Source of the DNA: Lichenostomus cassidix
Taxonomy: Eukaryota > Chordata > Aves > Passeriformes > Meliphagidae
NCBI GenBank assembly: GCA_008360975.2
Contig: CM039182.1
Coordinates: 31,359,566 to 31,423,565, forward strand
Direction of reading: 5' to 3'
DNA length: 64,000 bases
Shown: one piece after another, positions 1 to 13,204 of the stretch
Layout: each line of letters opens with the position of its first letter
Position numbering within the stretch: the stretch's first letter is position 1
Translations under genes and position numbers: made by a program
Notes under the pieces: model-generated
The model's database searches: none
Seen by the model: the letters and a program-made list of their open reading frames with translations, nothing else
What the model was told of the DNA's origin: nothing

Positions 1-3000
1 AGCAAGATGGTCTCAAGGGACAACATCTGCAGCACAGCAGCCTCTTCTTGTGGCTCTTCTAGCACAAGGAGCTATAAGGCAGCTGTCCTCAGCTCCACAT
101 GCTACCATTTGTAAATCATCTGAAAAGTATCATCGCTTTTCTTGTGAAATCTCTCATTAGGGTGATGGAAAGAAGGAGAGTCCTTTCTGCAAAGTTAGCT
201 GCTTGCATGTAACCATGTGTGGTTTAATAACTGCAACAGGTTAGAATTCTCTCCCAGCCTGCTGGGCTACGCCGTGGAGAGCAGTGATATCCGATGAAGG
301 AACAGTGATAAACAGCTGAGATCGTGAATTCTTCAGACTGTGCAACTGGATCTGCAAAAGTATGTCTGTGTAATGTATCTTGAGACATCATTACAGAGGA
401 GTGTCAACAATTCAGGCTTGTTTTAAATATCAAGGTTAGAATTCACCCTGTCTGTGTAGTAACACTAGCACAGACATTTTTAAGGTCAGGCTTTAAACTA
501 CTTAAGGTGCAGGCACTCAGAGGATTAAGTACTGCCTATTTGTAAAGCACTCTGCACAGACATCATGCTGTAGGTAAGTGTTGTTTCTGTTTGAAATAGC
601 CAAGTTTGGCTTGCTGCTTCCTGGGGTTTGCAAGTGGAAAGGAAGGAAGGACAGGGCAAACCTCAGCTGCTTTACAGTGCACTTGCAGCCCATCCTGAGC
701 TCTGCCTTCCTGCTGCAGACCAGCCCAGAGGAAGGAGAGGAAACAGCACAACAGCACCATCAGGGATGACTGATGACAGGCGAAAGCATTTGCTGTCCTC
801 AGTAAGAGGATCAAGTGCCAATAAGCAGGCTCCAGAGGATATGAAGACAGATTTACTCCTCCCCTCTCCCACAGGGACTTCTCATGGTGGCTCGAGGCCC
901 CTCTTCGACTGTGCTGTGATGACAGGGCACAGCTGAGGCCCCATTAACATCATTCCTGCTTTGAAACATTGCTAGCAGCAGGTCCCACTGACCAGAGAGA
1001 GATGAGCAGCTCTGAAAGGGGTCAGGCTGCTGAGCCTTTGTGCAAGCCTGCATCCACCTCACAAGTACAGTGAGGGTCTGTGGAACTGAATGAATGGAAC
1101 TAAAATATTCCATGTAGGAACAATAAGTATGTGCGGTAGGCATGAAGGCACAGAGCCCAGAATTGATTAAGGTAGTTTTTATATTTTGAAAAGCAATATT
1201 AAAAAACACTGGAAAATGCAAGATAAACATAACAGTTGCTTCTACAAGTTTTAACCTTGTATTGCTTGGCCATTTTGACATATAAATTATTGCTTACTAG
1301 CTCTCATAATTACACAACACAACAATATGTACAGAGGCAAACAAGCATGAAATATGCAAAGGAAAACATTGGCAACATTGATTCTGGTAAATCAGATTAT
1401 TTTATACATACCAGGTCTCATAATGGTGGATAACTACTAGCTGCAGTCCCTGAGAAGTTAGGTAAATACCTTGATTTGGGGGTTTCTATTTTATTACTTT
1501 TAATGCAAGCTGACACCATTATGGCACTCGAGAGAACAGGCAGGTGTTCTTACCTCAGCTCACTGACTTCATCCCAGTATTTAACAGTGTATAAGATGAC
1601 AGTAAATAGGCTATGCAAATAAACATTACTCTGCCAAAATGTTTAGTATTTACATCTTTCTTTATAATTTTACAGCAGCACAGGTCTTATTATTTCTGAT
1701 AACACCATTTTTTGCCACTGCAATGCAAATGAAATTTATTGCTATCCAAGATGGTGCTGGAATCAAAAAGCTGTGTCAAGGAAGCATCTAAATTTGTTGC
1801 AACAAAATCCCACATCAAAGAGGTATAAAGTGACACAGCTCTTTCCTTTGTTCTGACTAAATACTCCTCCTAGCTACTTAGAAAAAGAATATGGAGAGTA
1901 TTTAACTCCAGGTGTGATCGTGATAAATGGAATTTACAAGATTTATAGATTTTATACCACATAACCTAACTGCACTAATAAAGGATGTAAAAAAAAAATC
2001 ACCCAATATCACCAGAGCTGGACCCTGTCAGAGGCTGGATAGAGCTGCCCTTACCTATCACAGGGTTTATTTCTAGTTCTTCTCCCAAACACCACACCTT
2101 CAAATTGCTTGCCAGCCTGCAGCAAAGCTCTGCAATACTTCACCTGTGGAATGAAGACTCTGAAAAGCCTTTTTTTAATTAGATGTATTAGCTACAGGTT
2201 TGGGCTATTTACCTTTCTTTTATAGTAACAGTTATAAGGCCCATATTTTCAACATTAAATTGATGCAGTCACGTTGGACCCTCACACCTGAAACTTATAT
2301 CCAAGTTATACAGGCCACTATAAAAACTAGTTTGTAAAGCTGTGACTAGTTGTTTAATTAGTCACAACACAAATAATGCTGGTTAATGCTGGTTGTGTGC
2401 CTCCAGACTGATTTTATGCCAGCTGCAGGGGGTAGAGAACACCTGATTTAGTGTGAAATTACAGCGGTGAAGAAAGCCAACACCTCAGCTGGCTCGAAGC
2501 CTATGGGTGTGAGTTAACCCATCCCTTTACTTCATTTTGAGCTGGCAGAGTGAGGAGCATTCCAGGTAGGTCTAGCAGACTTTCAAATCAAAGCCTCAGC
2601 ACAGAGTCATCTTTCTTATTTTTATTTTTTCCCACCTTCTTTTACCTTTCTCCAACACAGCTGCTGCTTCATCCACGATAACTACCAAAACTACTACAGA
2701 GCCAAATGCAGTGAACTGAGAAACAGCCCCACCTTCTCACCCTGAATACCTTTGAATACTCCCTCTCCCACGGATTTCCAGAAAAACTTTGTGAACTAGA
2801 GTGTTACACCTTACGAGCTGAAGCATGCAGGCTGGTCTACATACAGGCTTCTAAAAATAATGCCACAGTAAAAAAAAAATTCACAAGAGGGAGCTCAAAA
2901 CCCAAGAAACCATCCAGGTAACGCAGCTAGGGTGGGAATTCCAAGTGCTGTAGCCCTAGGAAGAACTGCAAAAACACAAGCAACAAATTGTATCTGGTTT

Positions 3001-3119
3001 TTGTTCTTACACTGCAAAAAGGAGCCCACCACAGCTAGTATCTTCATTTGAACAGTTTTGGTCTGTTTGCACAAAAGAGTTATTTACAATATGTGCAGTC
3101 ACATCTACAGAAGAACATA
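1..3119. other. Downstream flank or distal 3' UTR, no gene seen
   Basis: This is unique A+T-rich sequence with scattered incidental open frames, including one at 853-1,281 on the minus strand that resembles no protein. Two octamer motifs (ATGCAAAT) lie at 1,613-1,620 and 1,723-1,730. No repeat family recognised. Confidence 0.7.
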
Positions 3120-4782
3120 GGAAATTTTTACTCCATGGCCAGCAAGAGTTTATTTTTTTTGTTTTCTTTTTACTGGGTAAAAAGAAGATTTTTTTTTTCT
3201 TTAAAAAACAAAACCAAAACCATATAGTATTTGATAATAACAAAGTACAAGCAAATACCTCTGTTCTGAAACATTTGTTTCCTTTACAATAGATCTATAC
3301 AATATTTCACAGATGGGAAAACTGAATGCATTTTACAGATTCCCCCACAGACTACTTGTTAAAGCTGCTTTTTTTAAATCCCTTTAAACCAGAGATAACA
3401 CAATGATGAAGAGCATGCTATTTCAGTATTCCCACATTTTAGTAAAGGAGCATTTTCTTGGAAGTCTTCCTCACGTGGAAAACATACAGCAGAGATGGGC
3501 AAGCAATGCAATGTATCCTCCCTGCTCTGCAAAGGGACTGTCACCATGAGTCAGTGCACAAACACAGCCAGAGAACACCCTGCACATCGTGGCTTTCACT
3601 AGATCATTTCAGGGCAACTTCTTGGCACTGGAAACCAGAGCTAGGGTGACGGTGGTGCTCAGATGTAGGTCAACTGTAGACAAGACTTTAGAAATGCTGC
3701 CTCAGGACAGACCCAGATGCAGTACCTCTAGCTACATGAGAATTGGCTATGGAAGGGCTGTGAAAGGGACAAAAGCAGTAAAGGGACCCTGGTGCTGAGA
3801 GCCTGGTGTGTATGCAGGGAATTACACTGGTACCCTGTATGGTGCACCTTTCTGTTCTTCAAAAACTAGAAGCATATGCAGGTCAGGTGAAGTTTTTCCT
3901 GCTGAAATGGTATTTCTGGGGGGGAAAGAATTAGAAATGTAGATGGATCTAGGCATTTGCCCCTGAATAGACATCAAGGAGGCTGTAATCCAAGCAGAAA
4001 ACAAAGCTCCTGCTGTAATAATTTATAACACGTTAACTGCAGGAGCCAGTGCTAAATCTGAGATAACTGAAAAGGAAGAAAACAACATGTTTTCAGTATA
4101 CAAACAATTGTGTCCATAAATTGCAACAAAAGTGAATTGCCTCTTACAGCATGTCTTATAAAGCATATTCTTAAAGGAGCCACAACAGAGTGAACTGTTT
4201 ACTGCTGACCTCCACATCACAACATACCCTTGAGTTTCATCAGGTTGTGCTGCCTTGTTATATTCCCATTCCTGGTTGCTCACACATCTCAAATATGATG
4301 CTCCAGTGGACTCACGGGAGCTGCACAGATTGCACATAATTTTTGGCAACAATACTTTGGCAGCCTGGAATTAGTGAGGTACATACTGTGGTGAACTGGG
4401 AATCAACCCCCTTGCGGTATGTTGCTTGCTGAAATGTTTTGCTGCTGTGACATGATGATTCCTTTCTGTCTAATACTGGCATAATCTGCATTGAAAGCTA
4501 TGCTGGACCAAACACTATTTTCACAGAAACCAAGCTCCTGAGCTCAAAGGACACTGCTCCACTCCCTCAAGTCCCAGTGACCAGCAGGAATGGCACCAAG
4601 CTTGCCCTGCAACTCTGTGAGCAGCTCCTTTGCTGGCTCTTGCCTGATTTTCCTGCGCATGTTGTGTGAGCTACTGATAAAACTCAGTAAACTGTTCTCA
4701 TATAGGGAAGCAACATGCTTGGCATAAACATTCACTTAATCCAAAGTGCTGCAGTTACAAGGTTATAGGAAGCTGTGTAGGC
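3120..4782 (-). other. RAPGEF5: Probable RAPGEF5 3' UTR
   Basis: This is the sequence following the stop on the minus strand. There is no AATAAA on that strand until 3,154-3,149, about 1.6 kb after the stop. Mammalian RAPGEF5 transcripts have long 3' UTRs, so the true end could be here or further down. No repeat or RNA gene is seen. Confidence 0.45.
3149..3154 (-). terminator. Candidate poly(A) signal AATAAA
   Basis: This is the first minus-strand AATAAA downstream of the stop codon. Some 30-60 nt further on the minus strand reads TGTAGATGTGACTG and ATATTGT, a plausible GU-rich downstream element. Later AATAAA copies at 2,071-2,066 and 1,740-1,735 are alternatives. Confidence 0.35.
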
Positions 4783-4901
4783 TCACAGTCGGGGCTCTAT
4801 CCTGTGGGAGAGCTCAAACAGAGCTTGCTGGTTGTCGATGACATGCAGGTGGTGGACGTATGGCTTCAGCTCATGATGCTCTTTCGAAGGGACTTCATTG
4901 C
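4783..4901 (-). CDS. RAPGEF5: RAPGEF5 exon O: C terminus and stop codon
   Basis: The exon contributes two bases completing Gly, 38 codons and TGA (4,785-4,783). It encodes NEVPSKEHHELKPYVHHLHV and IDNQQALFELSHRIEPRL. The Y...L.VID.Q..L..LSHR.EPR tail is shared by RAPGEF5 and the EPACs (EPAC2 ends in a similar SHRLEPRRP). ALFELSHRIEPR is RAPGEF5-like. The final residue is Leu, where I recall Val in mammals. Confidence 0.96.
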
Positions 4902-7900
4902 CTGCAAGACAGGAGAAAGGAGGTGGATCAGAAAGTTGTGCCCTGCCTGCTTCTCTGTCCTGTGTCACAAGGTCACTGCTGTGCCACCTGTCAGGTGCTA
5001 GACAGCCACAGGAAAGACAGCCAGCAATCAAAAGGACTTGCTGTTTAAGTGCAGTGCATGAGGTAACAGCTAGACAGAGAAAAGGGGAGAAGAAAGAAAT
5101 AAATAGGCAATTCTGGGCAGCCTGCATGCATAAAGGAGGGACACGTCGACAGCAAGAAGCTGACTCTTCCCAAGAATAAGATTTACTTCTGCTGGCAGTA
5201 CAGGCAGTCCATCCCCTGCAAGGGTGGTTCAAGGTTTCCTTTGTGCTGCTCTGGCAGCACAATGGGACCTTGAGCAGGGGTGGGCAACTCAGCCTGCAAC
5301 TTTTAAAACATTTTAACACAAGTCCACAAGACAGCAGGCCCTGGATGATTTTATTCAGAGCTGGTGAAAGGTGACAGCACAGCAGATGGATACTAGAGCT
5401 CTTCAAAGCTGCTCTGACAGGCCCCCGCGTTTTGATCTGTTATGCTTTTGATTTCTGATCTAGTAACAGAGACAGGAGTCATGCTGTCATTTCATGGGAG
5501 TTTACACAGCAAGAGGAATTAGCTGTGTTACAGACAAACTGAAGGGTGGCCTGAATAGCAGTTGTTCTCTGTTACAAGCTTTATGCTCAGAATGGGCTTG
5601 TGGGAACTCGCTGCCTGTGAAAACCTCCAGCACGGCTGGTACCAGCAGAAAAAGGACAGCCAAGCCCAAGATCCACCAAGACAGGCAGAGAAAGTAACAT
5701 TGCTGACTGCTGGCAAACAAGCAACGGTTGGAAAGCCCTACTCCTGTCCATGTCCTCAAGAAATTCTTAATAATATTACCATACAATGAAATAGAAAACC
5801 CCTCAAAATTCCCTGAACCAATCAGCTTAACTCACACACTTCTTCCCTCTCCTTTGTTTCATTATCATCCTTTTCTCCACACTCTCCAGCTATAGGAGAA
5901 AGTTTCCAGGAGCCTCCCATCCCACTTGTTTCTGAAGCTGGCTGCACGATGCTGTGTGGGTAACTCGGGATGTGAATGCAGCCAGTTCTGCACGTGGCTG
6001 CTAACAGGGCTGCTGGCAGCTGCTCGAAAGAGCTCTTGCAGAGCAGCCATCTAACTTGAGCAGAGGTGGAGAGAACAGGATAATGTGATAAATTTGTGTC
6101 AGGATACAGAGCTGACCTTTTAGTTCTGAGGGAATAGGATCCCAGCAGCTGTGCTGAACATACTGAAAACACATTCGTATTTCTCATTAACACCTCAAAT
6201 GACAAAAGCTTGAATTATGTTATTTTCTCAGGCTGCTTTTCCTTGCTTTGGAAATGCCATTATTTGTTTTCAGGATTTAGGATATAAATGTTATTTCCAT
6301 TAAAAAGGCATTTCAGCTTTACTTGGAACCTAACCAGTTTCTAATCCAGAAACATTTGGCCTGCAAGCTTAATACACATGATGGAGTTCATAAACAATAA
6401 TAATATTCCTTGCTTAGTTTTGTTTGAATTTCTTCCTACAGTGAGATGCCTGCTGCTCTTAGGCCAATCTGGGAATTGATGCAGTAGAAAGATTCACATT
6501 CCTGAGAGCAAAATAAGCCCACTAGAAAAGGAAACTGTCCATAAAGTCTCAATAAATATTCAGTGAATTCATTTCATGCCTAAACGAATTTAAGAAAAAA
6601 AAGTGCCTACAGGGATGTCTGTATAAGCTGCTTTTTAAATGCCAGCTTCACAATAAATCAAGTCCGTGGTAAAATAAAATAACAATTGCCTACTTCAAAC
6701 TACCAGATTATATGATAAATCTCAGGTATTAACCTTGGATTTACGTTGCAAAACTTACAAAATCACTTGGAAAAAATAAAAAGGCAAAAATGAGATGAGA
6801 GATATGCAGGAAAGGTGCAAAAAACCCTCACATCACTGAAAGGAATAAATGTTACTTCTTATAGTGCCAAAGAGGAGACATTTCAACTTATAGAGGCATG
6901 GTTTGGATTTATCAATATTTCCTTCAGCAGCTGAATTAAAAAAGGCACATCTTGCTCCTTTCCACCTTCTCCCTCTCCTACATACATTTATATATTTATA
7001 TTTTCATATATATGTATATAGATATATATATAAATTATTCAAGAACCATAATATTGAGCAGCCTTTGTTTAAAAGTAATACTGTATATACACGATAATTC
7101 TATAGGACAAATGTTTCACGAAACTCTTTAAAGTACCTATTATTCTCCAAGGTACCTGTATTTATAATTAAAATTATGATTATTATTCTTTTTGTTGGAA
7201 TCAATGCTGACAGCTGCTGAAAATTCAGTCTAAAGAAAAGTTATTATTCAACTCTATTTTCCTCAAGGCTGCAGCACAATTCTGAACTTCTCTTTGAAAA
7301 GAGGTTTTAGTGGCCTCAATAAATGACATGTTTAGTGGGTTTGACTTAAAAACTAACTGCTTCCTAAAGTAGTTCTTATGTCCCCTTCCTGTGTTTAACA
7401 TCTCTGCAGAGAATAAGAACACTGAGAAGGAGTAAAACAAGGTTTCTCCTCTCTACAGCAGAACAAAGAGAGCTGAAGTCTTCTGGCAAGGTCCCTCAGG
7501 GCTGGATTCTCTGGTGGCTAATAAGGCGGAAACAGCAACAACAACAAAAAGCAAATAAAAAAAGTCCTCTGTGCAGCTGAGGCACTTGAGATGATTCCCT
7601 TTAGCATAGATCCTCCAGTGTCTAAAGCAGGCACAGCTATATCTGCAGCTTTCCCTAGAAGAGGAAACAACCTCCTCATTTCTTCCTCCTCAACTACTTT
7701 CATGAAACCCACAGGATCTTCACACCTTCCAGGCTTCTACCATGTTGTGAACTGTCCTTAAGAACCCCAAATAAACAAACAATTGCCCTTGGTAAAGAGC
7801 CAAGGGGAAAGCTGTGGGGATGAGCACCATCTTTCAGCTACTGGAAGCCACGGCAGCTGTGAATTCCTCACCAAAACACCCACACTGGCAGGAGACTGAG

Positions 7901-8274
7901 CTAACTCTGTAACAGGTGGGAAAGGGAGCACCAGCAGCATATTCCAGAAGCCTCCATTACTAAATGCAGCTGGCACAAATGTTACACAGGGTTCTGAAGA
8001 GATGGCAATCTTTGCAGGAAAGTAATTTATTGAAATTTGGAAGCTGTTCCTAGAAATATTTTGTAAAGCTTCCTCCAGCTGTGGTTTCTGCTATGTTGAC
8101 CTTCCAAAAATGATGCTCTCTCTAGCCAACTGGATAAATAATTTTTGACCACATTCTGCTGCTATAGTAAACCTGAACAACTGGAAAGATAACAGGGAAA
8201 AAAAAATCCCAAAAAACCAACAAACCCTCAAGGATGTACAAAGGCAAAATAAGCAGGAAATTTTTTCTACTCAC
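4902..8274 (-). other. RAPGEF5 intron N-O (3.4 kb)
   Basis: This is a GT-AG intron with acceptor ctcctgtcttgcag. The exon O frame stays open backwards through the 3' part of the intron to about 5,406, giving a long but meaningless open frame. AT-rich simple sequence lies at about 6,985-7,035. No repeat family, RNA gene or exon recognised. Confidence 0.8.
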
Positions 8275-8329
8275 CAAATTGGTTACTTCTGCAATGTCTC
8301 AATGACCGAACAGTGTCTGCAATCATGTG
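8275..8329 (-). CDS. RAPGEF5: RAPGEF5 exon N: RasGEF block 5, second half
   Basis: The exon is 55 nt: 18 codons plus one base of a split Gly codon. It encodes HMIADTVRSLRHCRSNQF, the last conserved helix of the catalytic domain (cf. MRMIANTARTVRYYRSQPF in EPAC2). The acceptor is gtctttgcag and the donor TTTG|gtgagt. Confidence 0.96.
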
Positions 8330-11300
8330 CTGCAAAGACAAAATAAAAAACATCAGTCTAAAAACCTGAGACAGATTCTGTCATCAGAAAAGCCTGAAAA
8401 ATATCCTTGCCCTACACTGTACAGCAAAAAGCAACTGAGGTAAGGTAGAAGATTAAGACAGCAGGAAAAACTTTGCTCGTTATTTTAGTGATGCCACTTG
8501 ATGAAAGAGGATTAGTCTAGATATCTTATTTATATCACCTAGATTAAATGCACTAGGAATCCATGGAAAGTGGAAATGAAAAATAACAAAACAGTTGCTC
8601 ATTTTTGTTCCAGTGACTTTTATTAAACTGAAAGCCTACAGCAAGGAAGACCTGCGGACTCAGTGAGTGCTTGGGAGTTCAACCCCAGCTTTAGTGCATT
8701 ATCTGAGGTATTCTGTAGTCTGCAGCCTCTCCTTCTGCCTCCCCATGTTGCATAATTAGACTGTAAGCCTCTTTGTGGCACAGACTACACCCCTCAGCAT
8801 ACACTTGTGTAATGCCTACCACACTCAGGCACCAGTGTCACACAGGCAGGTCTCTGCAGCCTAACCAGCACAAAACAAAGGAGCCCACAGCCTACGTGCT
8901 GCAGAGCAAGCACCCTGACATCTCCACAGGTGTGTACCAAATAAAACTGTCCTGTAGGTATGCTATTTTAACAAAAGCTGGTCCTAACAGGAATATTGGA
9001 TGTTCACTTAGATTTAGCAGAGGAAACAAAAGGTGAAAGCTCAGTTCCTCATTCAGGCTCAGGTCTTCAATTTACAAAAATTGGGATTATTCACTACAAA
9101 ACAGTAGAGGGAACTTATTTTCCCTAGATACTACCCATAAAGTTCTTAACCCATTACTTTTTTAATTTGACTGTTTCTGTGGCAATTCTTCACCAAATCA
9201 AGTAAGTAACTGAAGCAAATTGCAGTTAGCAGGAATGCTCTGATGGCTCCTGCAAACAGGTGATCCTCTTTTCAAATCTCCCTTAAAAATTATTGGAGGT
9301 GGAAAGGATTAACTGTCTTGAGCAGAGTATGTTTAAGACCAGCATGATGCAAAAAAGCTCATCTCTCAACATCCTGGGAGTAGCTTACAAGGCTCCTCCA
9401 CAGAAAAGCTTATCCCAAGACCATGTTTAATGGAAACTTCATATTTCTTTCATCAGTAAATCAAAATAATTTTTCTTGTTACCCGCTGTGCTTCATTTGC
9501 CATGAAATTATACAATCTCTTGTGCTGATGTCCTTGCTCTGATTATAATGAAGTTCTAATGAGATGATCTAAATTTCATGATCAATAATGTGAGTACTGG
9601 CAGCACTACAACTTCCACCAGTGCTGCTACTGTGATGTTTTCCAGCCAACACCCTTTGCATTTGGATTTTAGAAGTCAGAGAGACCCAACTATCACACAC
9701 ACTGTAACTCTTTGCTGTCTCTCCTTTGTAGTCAGTCACTGTGAGGGTCCATCCCAAGACTGGCTTCGGGAGGTGATGCTCTGGTAAGGTAAGAATCTCT
9801 TTGTGTAACATTTAAACCAGAATCTCAAATCCTCTAGCTTTAGTATCCTAATTAGGCATTTCTCTCTGGTTTCAACTCTCTGGGAACCAAAAGTAATGCA
9901 GAAAGACAGCTAATGTATCTGAAAAGCAAATGCTATCTTCTGACTGTTTAAACAGGTGCTTGCATACTTCTTAGTGTGATGACTAACACATATTTCTTGT
10001 GGCTTTTCAGCCTAGCAGCTACCCAGGATCATTAACACTCCTTTCGCCCAGGACAGCAAAGCCTCAGGCTTGGGGTTGCACAGATATTTGGGGGTGAGGG
10101 TTGAGAATCCACAGCTGCACGTACACAGTCCTTACAGCTGAAGGCTCTAGGTAAGCAGGTGTTATCGAAAATGGCAATGGTCATTGACCTGTAATAGAAT
10201 TTGCTGGAGTGTGGCTAAGACATGTCATTGCTAAGACATAGCTGATGGCTGGAGAGAAAAACCTGAAGAAGCCACATTTCAGTGAAGCATCTCAGAAAAT
10301 ATCATGGAAATACCTTGAGATGTGACCATATAAGACTACATTTTCATTTATTCCTTCAGATTTAGTTGAGGAAGTAGGTATGGTACTAAATATTGATCTA
10401 ACACTATTATAGACCAGACTTTACCCAAAATGCAATTAAATAAACCACTGCAACCTCTTCACCTTTGCTAAAGCTAGGTAACCTTTCTGAGACAAAAGAT
10501 CACTTCTTTTCCTTCTCTTTGCAAATTTCCTTCTTTATATTTTGAATTAACTTTGTATCCACTGCAATCATGTCATGTCAAATCAAATTCAGTCATGGTA
10601 GGATTGCTGAGGTCTACGAATATAAAAGAAGCAGGGATTGTAGGGAGAAAGAAGATCTTTTATTAAGCCAACTAATATAGTTGGAAAAAATAATAGTTCA
10701 GACTGACAAGTTCTCCTTCAGGTGAGATGTTTAATGCAGAAATGAAACATTTCAAAATACTGATCCAAACGGAGACACAAGAAATCCTCTTTGCTTTGAA
10801 ATTCGTAAGTGGAAATTCTACTCATTTATGACAGTGAGTAAGTTCCTTCCCCAAAGCAGTAATCTGCTATGGTAGAATAATTCTTTTCTTCTTTTTCTGC
10901 AACAGCAAATTTGCAGGTGAGGTTCAGTGGCTTGATCCAAATTGAGCGGGAGTCAATGTCAATTCTAATTTTTTTCAGCAAAGGCCAGAAAGTGCTCAGC
11001 ACTTCAGTGTTCAGTACAGAACACCAAGGAGGACATTGTTCTTTGGGACAAAGCCCTTATAATTAGGAAAGAAACGTGGACTGATGTATACGTGATCATG
11101 TGCGATGCATCCTGTTAGCTCATGCCCATTGACTAAATCCCTGAACATCCAACTGAGCCAGTGTAATACCAGCTACTGCCCGAGTTTCCACTACACTGAT
11201 ATTCAAATCTCTCCTAAGCCCCCACTTCCTAAGCTTGCACTATTGCCTGCATTCATATGCACAGGGCTGCATGAGACAGCATGTTTCTGAGAGCGTGATC

Positions 11301-12198
11301 TGAATGATAATTCAGAGGAAGTGTCAGTCTGAACAACCCTCACCCCACAGCCATCACCTCAGACTCTCCCCCCTGCCATTTAAAATGCCCATTATCCTTT
11401 TGCATGGAAAAGGTGAGATCCTGGCTCACTGAAGTCAATTAGCAGAGCTCCCACTGCCTCTGGAGACACAAAGAAGAGAGAAAGGACAGGGATTCTTACA
11501 GGAAACCCAGCATACATTAAACATATACATGAATAAACAACAAACAAACAAATGAACACAGTCTGCTAAGACTGGACAACAATTAGATCCTACGTATTCA
11601 CTTAATAAATATATGGGCCAGTGGGGGGATTTTAGTAACAATTATGGTGCATCAAGGGCTGGTTTAATTTACATGTTAATTGGATGTACTTCCAAGAGGC
11701 AATGAAGAAGAACATGCTAATGAATTTTATGCAAACACCTAAAGGTCAAACAGTTAATGGACTTGGGACAAGAAAACCTTTCATTACATGCAAATCAGTG
11801 TTCTTATAAACCCTGCAACAAGAAAAGGTACAGAAATCAAATAGAAAACACCAAAAAAAGGAGCTCAGGTCCAAAAGTCAGAGTCTACATCTGCTTGCAA
11901 GTTGAAAGACAACGTACATTATGGTAGAATGTGAAAATAAGTTCAACATCTGGTTCATGAGTAATGCCATGGTTGTGCATTCATTCTAAAACAAGTGCTA
12001 ACACATGGAGAAAACAGTTGGGCACAATTCACCAACCACAGCCATCTGGACTAAGAGTCCCATGGCAAACCTGGAGCAATTGCAAAGAACGTTTTGGTTT
12101 CTTGGTCAAATACTACAGGGCAATAAAAAAAAAATCCAAGTTTCTCTACACCACCACTGCTCAGATATATAGGCTTTGGCTTTCAGTGCCATACAATC

Positions 12199-12572
12199 TC
12201 AGAATCACAAAATATCCTGAGTTGGAAAGGACCCACAAGGATCAAGTCAAACTCCTGTCCCTGCACAGCACCATACCCAAGAATCACACCATGTGCCTGA
12301 GAGTATTGTTCAAACTCTTCTTGAACTCTGTCAGGCTGGTGCTGTGAACACTCCCCTGGAGAGTCTGTTCCAGTGCCCAACCTCCCTCTGGGTGAAGAAT
12401 GTTTGCCTGATATCCAACCTAAACCTCTCCTGACACAACTTCAGGACATTCCCTCAGGTCCCGTCCTGCTCACAACAGAGAAGAGATCAGTGCTTGCCCA
12501 TCCTCTTCCCCTCACAAGCAAGTTGCATCTGCAATGAGGTTTCCTCCAGGCTCAACAGACCAAGTGACTTCA
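12199..12572 (-). mobile_element. 5'-truncated CR1 LINE, 3' end
   Basis: The plus strand begins AGAATCACAAAATATCCTGA, the complement of the CR1 3' terminus (consensus ATTCTxTGATTCT). It then follows the avian CR1 3' region, including GTGCCTGAGAG, TTCTTGAACTCTGTCAGGCT and CTGTTCCAGTGCCCAACC. Element sense is therefore minus, with its 3' end at low coordinates and a 5' truncation near 12,572. This form is familiar from neoavian genomes. No target-site duplication is expected for CR1. Divergence is modest and there is a small internal deletion near the 5' end. Confidence 0.9.
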
Positions 12573-12574
12573 TG

Positions 12575-12680
12575 AAAATATTATTAAAACAAAAACCAAA
12601 AAAAATAAACCAAATCTACTAACCAACCAAGAAAGCTAACAAAAAACACCAAAAACACAAACCACCAAACCTCAACAAAT
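12575..12680. repeat. A/C-rich low-complexity stretch
   Basis: The plus strand here is dominated by runs such as AACCAAAAAAAATAAACC with very few G or T. It directly abuts the truncated 5' end of the CR1 copy. Confidence 0.8.
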
Positions 12681-12920
12681 GTAGTAGCAAATTAGGCAAC
12701 TAAAACCTCTGTCAGTAATGCCATGCCACAGTAGACGTCATGTCTAAATTGAATGTGGCCAAAAATACAATGTCTATCAGTGCCCTGATGCATAAAAGCT
12801 ACAACAGTGATATTTACAGTCAGTTTAATTCATATTTCAGGCATTATTTTCCTCCTCATTCAACTCAGATCAAAAAGTTTCACATTAATTTAAGATCCCT
12901 AAAATTGCAATACCGCTGGA

Positions 12921-12964
12921 AAGTGATAAACTAGAGGAATCTTTCCTTAAGTGATAAACTAGAG
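12921..12964. repeat. Two-copy direct repeat, 16 bp at 28-bp spacing
   Basis: AAGTGATAAACTAGAG occurs at 12,921-12,936 and again at 12,949-12,964. It looks like a simple local duplication. Confidence 0.9.
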
Positions 12965-13140
12965 AAACCTTGAGGGGGAAGAAAAAAAAAAAGGGAACAG
13001 TTCAGAGAAAGTTGAAGCAGGAGAACTTAATTAATAAGAAACAGCCCACGAGGTAGTGCAAAGGACTTGATCTCATTTAGTATAAATGAAGAGTCACTGT
13101 GTGGCAGTGATGATGGCCATTACAGGTTTAGCCATTTTAC

Positions 13141-13204
13141 ACAGAAGTGGAGGAGGAAGGAATGAGAAGAGAGAGGAGCAGAAGAAAAGGGCAGGAGAGA
13201 GAGA
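13141..13204. repeat. Polypurine tract (about 64 bp, G/A with few interruptions)
   Basis: The plus strand is almost all A and G here (GGAGGAGGAAGGAATGAGAA and similar). On the transcribed strand it is a pyrimidine tract about 150 nt into the intron, downstream of exon M. Confidence 0.8.

Noticed and set aside
853..1281. 142-codon minus-strand frame
   Set aside because: It has no protein-like motif and no splice context, and lies downstream of the gene in A+T-rich DNA. Such lengths occur by chance.
4902..5406. Long minus-strand open frame (207 codons) ending at the RAPGEF5 stop
   Set aside because: Only the last 39 codons, including the stop, are exon. The upstream part is intron sequence that happens to be open, with a clear acceptor at the exon edge.
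5822..6205. 127-codon minus-strand frame in intron N-O
   Set aside because: It resembles no domain, and the flanking RAPGEF5 exons join perfectly without it.
12183..12380. Open frames on both strands around 12.2 kb
   Set aside because: They lie in or overlap the 3' untranslated part of a truncated CR1, not a host gene.
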